Shown: piece after piece, positions 58,515 through 64,000 of the stretch
Numbering within the stretch: position 1 is the first letter of the stretch
Layout: every line of letters begins with the position of its first letter
Assembly (NCBI GenBank): GCA_963806395.1
Contig: CAWDYI010000012.1
Span: forward strand, 1-64,000
From: DASSUW01 sp963806395
Lineage (GTDB): Bacteria > Actinomycetota > Thermoleophilia > Solirubrobacterales > Solirubrobacteraceae
Direction of reading: 5' to 3'
DNA length: 64,000 bases
Translations under genes and position numbers: made by a program
Notes under the pieces: generated by a model
The model's input: the letters and a program-made list of their open reading frames with translations, nothing else
The model's database searches: none
What the model was told of the DNA's origin: nothing

Positions 58515-60113
58515 ATGGCTGAGCAGGGGGAGTCGCGGGGCGACGCTCTAGAGCGGATCGCCTCGGTTGGTACCTACCGCACGCTGGGCGAGCAGACGCT
58601 GAGCCCGGCCGAGGAACGCTTCGAGAAGGGGCGCCGCACGATCGGGCTGTTCCTCGCGCCCGCCGTCTTCATCATCTTCCTGCTGCTGCCGCTCGACATG
58701 GACTGGACGCAGCAGCGGCTTGCCGCTGCGCTGCTGTTCGTGATCGTGCTGTGGATCTCGGAGGCGATACCGATCCCGATCGGCGGCCTGCTCGGGATCG
58801 CGCTGATCGTGCTGATCGGCGTGGCGCCTGCGGACGACGTGGTCGCGCCGCTCGGCTCGACCACGATCCTCGTCTTCATCGGGGCGTTCATCATCGCCCA
58901 GGCGATGCTCACCCACGGGGTCGCGCGCCGGTTCGCGTTCCGCGTGCTCGCGATCCCCGGCGTCGGCAAGAGCACGACGCGCACGATCATCGCGTTCGGG
59001 GCGATCACGTGCCTGCTGTCCGCGTTCGTCTCGAACACGGCGACGGTCGCGATGCTGCTGCCGACCGCGATCGCGATCCTCGGCACGATCGCGAACCTGA
59101 TCGAGGACAAGACCGGGAAGGAGGGCTTCGATCCGACCAAGCTGCGCGTCGGCGTCGCGCTGATGCTGATGCTCGCCTACGGCGCGAGCGTCGGCGGCCT
59201 GCTCACGCCGGTCGGCAGCCCCCCGAACCTGATCGGCCGCGGGCTGATCGAGGAGGCCACCGGCGAGCGCATCTCGTTCGCGGAGTGGGTCGGCGCCGCG
59301 CTGCCGATCTGCGCCCTCATGTTCGTCGCGCTGTGCGTGATCCTGCTGTTGCTCAACAAGCCCGAGATCAAGCGGATGGAGGGCGTCGAGGAATACGTGG
59401 CCGCCGAGCGCGCCAAGCTCGGCCCGCTCTCGCAGAAGGAGAAGAACACGCTGATCGCCTTCGGCGTGGCGGTCACGCTGTGGATCGCGCCCGGCTTCGT
59501 CGCGATCTTCGCCGGCGACGAGTCCAAGACCTACGAGGACGTCACGAACCGGCTCGACGAGGGCGTCGTGGCCGTGCTCGCCGCCTCGCTGCTGTTCATC
59601 CTCCCCGCCAACTGGGAGAAGCGCGAGTTCACGCTCACCTGGAACGAGGCCAAGAACATCGACTGGGGCACGATCCTGCTCTTCGGCTCGGGCATCGTCT
59701 TCGGCGCGATGCTCCAGGAGACGGGGCTGGCGGAGACGATCGGCACATGGGGTGCCGACACGTTCGGGGTCAGTACGGAGCTGTCGATCACGATCTTCGC
59801 GGTCGTCCTCGCGATCCTCATCTCTGAGACGACGAGCAACACCGCAAGCGCCTCGGTCGTCGTGCCGATCGTGATCCCGGTGGCGGTGGCGGCGGGCGTC
59901 GACCCGTTCGTGCCCGCGCTCGCCGCCACGTTCGCGGCCTCGTTCGGCTTCATGCTGCCGGTGTCTACGCCGCAGAACGCGATCGTCTACGGGTCTGGCG
60001 TGGTCCCGATCACCAAGATGGTGCGCAACGGCTTCGCGTTCGACGTGATCGGAGCGATCCTGATCATCATCGGGGTCCCGATCATGGTCAGCGCGCTCGG
60101 AATCGGCGGCTAG
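58515..60113 (+). CDS. DASS/SLC13-family dicarboxylate transporter
   Basis: A 532-residue sodium-coupled anion transporter with about eleven helices. Both SNT motifs of the family are present: AFVSNTATVAMLLP near residue 172 and ISETTSNTASASVVVPI near 435. GSPPNLIGRGLIEE and MLPVSTPQNAIVYGSG are the paired substrate-site loops. It lies 19 bp after the tartrate-type dehydrogenase, making a three-gene uptake and oxidation operon. Its stop shares CTAG with the convergent gene. Confidence 0.92.
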   Translation: MAEQGESRGDALERIASVGTYRTLGEQTLSPAEERFEKGRRTIGLFLAPAVFIIFLLLPLDMDWTQQRLAAALLFVIVLWISEAIPIPIGGLLGIALIVLIGVAPADDVVAPLGSTTILVFIGAFIIAQAMLTHGVARRFAFRVLAIPGVGKSTTRTIIAFGAITCLLSAFVSNTATVAMLLPTAIAILGTIANLIEDKTGKEGFDPTKLRVGVALMLMLAYGASVGGLLTPVGSPPNLIGRGLIEEATGERISFAEWVGAALPICALMFVALCVILLLLNKPEIKRMEGVEEYVAAERAKLGPLSQKEKNTLIAFGVAVTLWIAPGFVAIFAGDESKTYEDVTNRLDEGVVAVLAASLLFILPANWEKREFTLTWNEAKNIDWGTILLFGSGIVFGAMLQETGLAETIGTWGADTFGVSTELSITIFAVVLAILISETTSNTASASVVVPIVIPVAVAAGVDPFVPALAATFAASFGFMLPVSTPQNAIVYGSGVVPITKMVRNGFAFDVIGAILIIIGVPIMVSALGIGG

Positions 60114-60793
60114 AAGGGAACGCGCACCGCGTCGCAGAGGAAGCGGACGAGCGGCGAGAACGACTCGCACACGCGCGCGTAGCGGTCGAGGAAGCCGGGC
60201 GCGGTCGCGTCGTCCTCGCCGAATCTGGCGATGCCGGCGTAGTCCTTGCGCTTCAGGTCCTCGGCGAGCGGGTGCTCCTTGTCGAAGCCCGTCGGAACGC
60301 GCTTGAGCGAGGCGCCGGCGGCGAGGTCGATGCCGGCGGTCGCCGCCCGCCAGCCCTCCGGGTCGGCGACGATCGCCTCCCGGATCGCGGTCACGGTCTT
60401 CGTGTCCGCGTGCCAGATGCCGCCGCCCGCGAACACGTCACCGGGCGCCAGATGCAGGTAGAAGCCGGGCGCGTGCGCGTCCTTGCCCTGCTCGTGCCGG
60501 AAGTGCATCCCGGCCGCCGTCTTGTACGGCGTCTTGTCCTTCGAGAACCGGGTGTCGCGGTAGATCCGGAACAGCGAGCCGCCGACCCGCCGCGGATCGG
60601 CCCGGAAGTGCGGGCTGATCGCGTGCAGGCGCGGCCCGAACGCCTCGATGAAGTCGAGCGCCGGCTCGAGCACGTGCGCCTCGTAGCGCGGCTTGTTCGC
60701 GGCGAACCAGTCGCGGTCGTTGTTCTCGGCGAGCTCGGCGAGGAACGTGAACAGCTCGGGCCCGAACTCGATCTGGGTGTCCGTCGCAGCCAT
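60110..60793 (-). CDS. DUF2461-family protein
   Basis: A 227-residue protein of the DUF2461 (TIGR02453) family: FLAELAENNDRDWFAANKPRYEAHVLEPALDFIEAFGPRL, SLFRIYRDTRFSKDKTPYKTAAGMHFRH, GFYLHLAPGDVFAGGGIWHAD and a C-terminal SFSPLVRFL. The family is widespread and uncharacterised; conserved R/K and W residues suggest an enzyme. It stands alone, divergent from tRNA-Cys. Confidence 0.87.
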   Translation of the reverse strand: MAATDTQIEFGPELFTFLAELAENNDRDWFAANKPRYEAHVLEPALDFIEAFGPRLHAISPHFRADPRRVGGSLFRIYRDTRFSKDKTPYKTAAGMHFRHEQGKDAHAPGFYLHLAPGDVFAGGGIWHADTKTVTAIREAIVADPEGWRAATAGIDLAAGASLKRVPTGFDKEHPLAEDLKRKDYAGIARFGEDDATAPGFLDRYARVCESFSPLVRFLCDAVRVPF

Positions 60794-60866
60794 CGTGTCC
60801 CTGTATTACACACCGGCGGCGCCGGAAACCGATCGCGCCGGTGCCCTCTACGATGTAGCCGCCCTC

Positions 60867-60937
60867 GGCGCCGTGGCGGAGTGGCTACGCAGCGGCCTGC
60901 AAAGCCGTGTACACCGGTTCGATTCCGGTCGGCGCCT
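60867..60937 (+). tRNA. tRNA-Cys (anticodon GCA)
   Basis: A complete 71-nt cloverleaf. Acceptor arms GGCGCCG/CGGCGCC, anticodon arm with loop CTGCAAA (anticodon GCA) and T-arm ACCGG-TTCGATT-CCGGT pair fully; the discriminator is T, as required for tRNA-Cys. CCA is not encoded. A -10-like TACGAT lies at 60849-60854. The last 26 bases plus two more recur downstream at 61647-61674. Confidence 0.96.
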
Positions 60938-60939
60938 CT
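60912..60939 (+). repeat. 28-bp direct repeat, left copy (tRNA-Cys 3' end)
   Basis: The 3' end of tRNA-Cys from the T-arm through the discriminator plus two bases is identical over 28 bp to 61647-61674, in the same orientation. The flanking bases differ on both sides. It is the presumed attB/attL core. Confidence 0.9.
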
Positions 60940-60954
60940 AGCGGAGTCGGGCAC

Positions 60955-61518
60955 TCAGCGCCTGGTCTCGTACCTGGTCAGCACCACGCCGTCGGGAAAC
61001 GTCCGGGTCTCCATCAGGGTCAGGTTCACCCGGTTGTCGAGGTTCGTGAAGAACGGCGTGCCGCCGCCCACCAAGACCGGTGCGGTGACCAGCACGTACT
61101 CGTCGATCAGCCCGGCCCGCATGGCCGCCGCGGCGAGTGTGGCACCGGCGATGTCCATGGGGCCGCCGTCGTCGGCCTTGCGCCTGGTGATCTCGGCGAC
61201 CGCGTCGCCGGTGACCAGGCGGGTGTTCCAGTCGACCGTGCTGGTCGTCGAGGAGAACACCACCTTCGGCATGTCCCGCCAGCGGTGGGCGTACTCGATC
61301 TCCGCCGGTGTGGCGCCGGGCTGCTGGTCGGCGGTCGGCCAGTGGGAGCTCATCGCCTCCCACAGCTTGCGCCCGTACAGCGCCAGGCCTGTCGCCGCCA
61401 CCCGGTCGGACCACCACTGGAACAGTTCGTCGCTCGGCACGCTCCAGCCAAGGTCGTCGCCGGCCGCGGCGATGTAGCCGTCCAGGCTCAGGTTCATGCC
61501 GAAGGTCAGTTTCCCCAT
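60955..61518 (-). CDS. dihydrofolate reductase family protein in the tRNA-Cys cassette
   Basis: A 187-residue RibD-C/DHFR-type protein: KLTFGMNLSLDGYIAAAGDDLG at the start, LALYGRKLWEAM near 45, MPKVVFSSTTSTVDWNTRLV near 83, and IDEYVLVTAPVLVGGGTPFF near 142. NADPH-dependent reduction is expected; the substrate is unknown and it is not folA. The start MGKLTF is preferred over an upstream in-frame extension because the same start and leader are conserved in the duplicate at 56.2 kb. It is the sole gene between the tRNA-Cys repeats. Confidence 0.83.
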   Translation of the reverse strand: MGKLTFGMNLSLDGYIAAAGDDLGWSVPSDELFQWWSDRVAATGLALYGRKLWEAMSSHWPTADQQPGATPAEIEYAHRWRDMPKVVFSSTTSTVDWNTRLVTGDAVAEITRRKADDGGPMDIAGATLAAAAMRAGLIDEYVLVTAPVLVGGGTPFFTNLDNRVNLTLMETRTFPDGVVLTRYETRR

Positions 61519-61613
61519 GGCGTCAGCTTCCCGTGAGTCGGTACTCGGCGTAAAGACCAGCACAGCGCGCAAGAATCATCGGTCAGGCCCACCGAGGGCC
61601 GGTTGACCACGAC
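61390..61613. repeat. 224-bp duplication (copy 2)
   Basis: Matches 56081-56304 at about 95% identity with no gaps. This copy belongs to the intact gene and reaches to within 34 bp of the right tRNA-Cys repeat. Confidence 0.85.
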
Positions 61614-61646
61614 GCCGAGCAGATGCTCCACCCGACTCGACGACGT

Positions 61647-61674
61647 CACCGGTTCGATTCCGGTCGGCGCCTCT
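61647..61674 (+). repeat. 28-bp direct repeat, right copy (tRNA-Cys 3' remnant)
   Basis: Exact 28-bp copy of the tRNA-Cys 3' end without the rest of a tRNA. It is the displaced end expected after integration at the tRNA 3' terminus. Confidence 0.9.
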
Positions 61675-61735
61675 TACCGATCACCCAGCATCTAGGGATT
61701 GAGGCCGGCGCCGGCGGACGGCAGCCTGCGTTCCC

Positions 61736-62245
61736 ATGATCAACACGGACAACACACGTACGGGCTACCGACGTGCGGCTGCACTGGCAGCGGGCGTCGC
61801 GGCCGCGCTGGCGATGGTCGGCGGCGTCGCAGATGCGCACACGACGTCGCTCGACCACGAAATGCGAGCGGTGCTCGCGCACGGTGCGCCGGGCGGGAAG
61901 CAGGTCGGGAAGAACCAGATCCACTGGCCGAGGCGGGGCGTGACGCTCACCCTAGGGGCCTCGAAGCAGGCCGCGTGGATGTGCGAGAGCCACTACGTCT
62001 GCCTGTATCAGGACTCGAACGGCGAAGGCCGGAAGATCCACTTCGAGGACTACGGCACGTACAAGCTGGCGCGGTACGGGATGGGCGCCGGGCGGCGGGG
62101 CGTCTCCTCGTACTACGACAACCAGGTCGGCGCCACCGCGGGGTCGGTCTTGATCGGCCCGAACTTCCGGCTCCGCCTCCGCAACTTCGGGAACGTTCCG
62201 CGCATCCGGAACGACCGCGCGACGTACGTGCGGCTCTTCCCCTGA
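61736..62245 (+). CDS. secreted peptidase-inhibitor-I36-like (crystallin-fold) protein
   Basis: A 169-residue exported protein with signal sequence AAALAAGVAAALAMVGGVADA. The C-terminal half reads CLYQDSNGEGRKIHFEDYGTYKLARYGMGAGRRGVSSYYDNQVGATA, the Greek-key pattern of the peptidase inhibitor I36 / beta-gamma-crystallin-like family that Streptomyces and relatives secrete. MCESHYVC supplies a likely disulfide. Inhibition of a metalloprotease is the family's known activity, but is not proven here. The gene starts 61 bp after the right tRNA-Cys repeat. Confidence 0.75.
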   Translation: MINTDNTRTGYRRAAALAAGVAAALAMVGGVADAHTTSLDHEMRAVLAHGAPGGKQVGKNQIHWPRRGVTLTLGASKQAAWMCESHYVCLYQDSNGEGRKIHFEDYGTYKLARYGMGAGRRGVSSYYDNQVGATAGSVLIGPNFRLRLRNFGNVPRIRNDRATYVRLFP

Positions 62246-62288
62246 GCCTCAGGCGGCGCGGTGCGCAGAGCGCGAGGACACGGCGCCT

Positions 62289-63116
62289 CTACTTCGGCAC
62301 GAACTCGCTGGCGGTGAACGTGGCGCCCTGTGGGTCGGTGATGACCGTCATCCGCACCCACGGGGCGTCGAACGGGGCGGCGATCACCCGGCCTCCGAGC
62401 TCGGTCGCCCGCTCCGCGATCGCGTCGGCGTCGTCCACGCCGAAGGTCACGCCCCAATGCGGCGGCCCCTCGTCCGAGATCTGCGCGACGCTCGCGACGA
62501 CGTCCTCGAACCGCTCCGGGGCGCCCATCTCCACCATGCCCGCACGGTTCCCGGGGTTTCGCTGCTCGAGGAAATCGCCGTAGCCGGGGAGCGCCCAGGC
62601 GGAGCCGCCGCCGATGTCGAGGACCTCCCAGCCGAACACGGCTCCGTAGAAGGCGCTCGCGCGGTCGCGGTCGCGCGTGTTGAGATCGTTGAAGTTCAGC
62701 GACCCGGGCTCGTTGACGATCGCTGCGCCGCGATGCTCATTCGCCTGCCACAGACAGAAGGCGGCGCCCTCGGAGTCGGCGCACAGCGCCGTCCGTCCCG
62801 AGTCGCCTACGTCGGCGGGCTCGCTGAGCACGCTGCCGCCCGCGGCGCGGACCTTGGCGGCGGCCTCATCGGCGTCCGCCACCCACACGTACGTGTCCCA
62901 GGCCACCGAGCGCTGCGTCGCCTCCGGCTGCGAAGCGATCCCCGCGACGGGACCGCCGCGGAGCAGAGCGAGGAAGTACTTGACCGGCGCCCCGGGAGGC
63001 GTGACGTCCTCGAACTCCCATCCGAACAGGCCGCCGTAGAACGCGACGGCGGCCTCGGGGTCGGGCTGGTTGGTGTCGATCCAGCACGGCACTCCCGGGA
63101 TGTAACGATCGCTCAC
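62289..63116 (-). CDS. two-domain VOC-family protein
   Basis: A 275-residue protein with two glyoxalase-like units: about 5-130 (GVPCWIDTNQPDPEAAVAFYGGLFGWEFED; WDTYVWVADADEAAAKVRAAGGSVL; CADSEGAAFCLWQ) and 135-275 (SLNFNDLNTRDRDRASAFYGAVFGWEVLD; HWGVTFGVDDADAIAERATELGGRV; ITDPQGATFTASEFVP). This tandem architecture occurs in actinobacterial hydroxylase-like or antibiotic-binding VOC proteins. Substrate unknown. Confidence 0.85.
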   Translation of the reverse strand: MSDRYIPGVPCWIDTNQPDPEAAVAFYGGLFGWEFEDVTPPGAPVKYFLALLRGGPVAGIASQPEATQRSVAWDTYVWVADADEAAAKVRAAGGSVLSEPADVGDSGRTALCADSEGAAFCLWQANEHRGAAIVNEPGSLNFNDLNTRDRDRASAFYGAVFGWEVLDIGGGSAWALPGYGDFLEQRNPGNRAGMVEMGAPERFEDVVASVAQISDEGPPHWGVTFGVDDADAIAERATELGGRVIAAPFDAPWVRMTVITDPQGATFTASEFVPK

Positions 63117-63222
63117 CCGATGCTCCCTCGTCGGTCAAATGGATGAGCTGCACCGTACGGACTGTTCGTACGCGCCGCCGCGAGGGGGTTCGCGGCGGCG
63201 CGTACTTTGACCCTCCGCTCCC

Positions 63223-63981
63223 CTACTGCCGGTTCGGCTGCCCCAGCAGCCAGCCCCACTTCTTCCAGATCTGGTCGACCGGGAGGGCCTGGGACCAGAC
63301 GTGGATCTCGTCGATGTCGCCGCTGAACATCAGGTCGCAGCTGCCGTGGTAGCCGCCGAGCGTGGCGTCGCCGTCGGGGCCGTTGTACTCGATCGTGCCG
63401 GGCACGCTCGAGCCCTCGCCGATCAGCTTGCCGTCGACGAACAGCTTCACGAGCGTGCCGTCGAACGTGCCGGCCACGTGATGCCACTTGCCGTCGTAGA
63501 TCGACGCGTCGTGGAAGCCGGACGAGAGCTGGCGGCTGCCGTTCCAGACGTAGAACTGGAGGCCTCCGCTGAAGCCGGTCATCAGCCCGTACGAGGCGGC
63601 GACGCAGTCCTGGCTGCCCTTGGCGATCAGGTAGCGGTAGGTGCCGGGCGACTGCGATGCCTTGATCCAGGCGCCGACCGTGAGCTGCTGCGGCTCGAGG
63701 CTCGAGGAGTCGTTGACGCTCACGAAGTCGTCGCCGCCGAAGCTCAGGGCGCTGGTGCCGAAGATGCCCCTGGTCCAGCTCGGATCGTTGGAGTCGGCCT
63801 GCGGCGTGGAGCCGAGGAAGCCGTGGTTGCCCTTGCCCGACCAGTCGTAGACCGTCTGGCCGCGCCCTTCGTTGAAGGACCACCAGCCTCTCAGCGGGAA
63901 GTCGATGGCGGCTGAAGCGGCGGCTGGCGCAGCGAGCGAGAGGAGCACTGCGAGCGCGAAGATGACCCGGGCGGATTTCAT
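63223..63981 (-). CDS. secreted LamG-domain (concanavalin-like) protein
   Basis: A 252-residue exported protein: signal peptide MKSARVIFALAVLLSLAAPAAASA, then one LamG/concanavalin A-like lectin domain (GWWSFNEGRGQTVYDWSGKGNHGFLGST; SFGGDDFVSVNDSS; QQLTVGAWIKASQSPGTYRYLIAKG; WHHVAGTFDGTLVKLFVDGKLIGEGSSVPGT; FSGDIDEIHVWSQALPVDQI). Such domains bind carbohydrate or mediate surface contacts. It ends with no catalytic module. ATG 63981 is chosen because the signal peptide begins there; an in-frame start at 63999 is possible. Confidence 0.85.
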   Translation of the reverse strand: MKSARVIFALAVLLSLAAPAAASAAIDFPLRGWWSFNEGRGQTVYDWSGKGNHGFLGSTPQADSNDPSWTRGIFGTSALSFGGDDFVSVNDSSSLEPQQLTVGAWIKASQSPGTYRYLIAKGSQDCVAASYGLMTGFSGGLQFYVWNGSRQLSSGFHDASIYDGKWHHVAGTFDGTLVKLFVDGKLIGEGSSVPGTIEYNGPDGDATLGGYHGSCDLMFSGDIDEIHVWSQALPVDQIWKKWGWLLGQPNRQ

Positions 63982-64000
63982 GTGTCCAGCCTGCGGCAAA

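Larger units (their letters stand above)
60940..61646. mobile_element. putative single-gene tRNA-Cys cassette
   Basis: Only one gene, the DHFR-family reductase, lies between the two 28-bp tRNA-Cys repeats. The repeat-to-repeat distance is 735 bp. There is no recombinase. It is either a minimal mobilisable cassette or the remnant of a larger island. Confidence 0.55.

Overview
The window is GC-rich throughout and looks like the chromosome of a high-GC actinobacterium, most plausibly of the Solirubrobacterales/Thermoleophilia type. That placement is an inference from composition, codon use and gene families; no rRNA gene is present. A recurring gene-start style supports it: at least seven genes have a TANNNT -10 box only 7-9 nt upstream of the start codon, which predicts leaderless mRNAs.

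Layout. (1) 0.4-7.1 kb: a tightly overlapping operon recognisable as the ebo cluster (eboD, a small protein, eboB, eboE, eboC, eboF) known from cyanobacteria and eustigmatophyte plastids, here ending in a type 2 IPP isomerase (fni). (2) 7.1-13.4 kb: epoxide hydrolase, a methyltransferase, then thrS - PF10081 hydrolase - infC, with no rpmI/rplT behind infC. (3) 13.4-22.2 kb: yczE/MocR divergent pair, Rpf-like muralytic enzyme, a class V PLP enzyme, LOG, GNAT, a large secreted ThuA/sorbosone-dehydrogenase/PKD protein and a VOC protein. (4) 22.2-27.2 kb: PP2C phosphatase, a CsoR-type copper operon (secreted His-rich protein plus CopA) and an atypical arginase. (5) 27.3-34.4 kb: a carbohydrate ABC transporter / Gfo-Idh-MocA / cupin operon under a LacI regulator with two matching 14-16 bp palindromic operators. 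Its binding-protein gene carries many frameshifts. (6) 34.4-43.9 kb: RidA, a broken MFS gene with a divergent MocR regulator, secreted proteins, a TPR-glycosyltransferase, membrane proteins, a DHFR-like reductase, and an ECF42-type sigma factor with its YCII/DGPF partner.

(7) 44.0-56.6 kb is the most unusual part. A complete tRNA-Val(GAC) gene at 56.5 kb is followed, in the same orientation, by two displaced copies of its 3' end plus its terminator at 48.2 and 44.0 kb. This is the pattern left by two successive site-specific integrations into one tRNA gene. The inner block carries a rifamycin phosphotransferase (rph) preceded by a perfect 19-bp rifamycin-associated element (RAE). The outer block carries AKR, SDR, XRE, esterase, DUF899, a serine beta-lactamase-like protein, a membrane protein and gene fragments. 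(8) 56.6-64 kb: an AKR / tartrate-type dehydrogenase / dicarboxylate transporter operon, DUF2461, then tRNA-Cys with an exact 28-bp copy of its 3' end 735 bp downstream, enclosing a single DHFR-like gene. The 5' third of that gene with its leader is duplicated at about 95% identity just inside the tRNA-Val island. No integrase is visible in the window.

The window therefore combines ordinary chromosomal backbone with small tRNA-borne cassettes that have accumulated resistance and oxidoreductase functions and have apparently lost, or never carried, their own recombinase.
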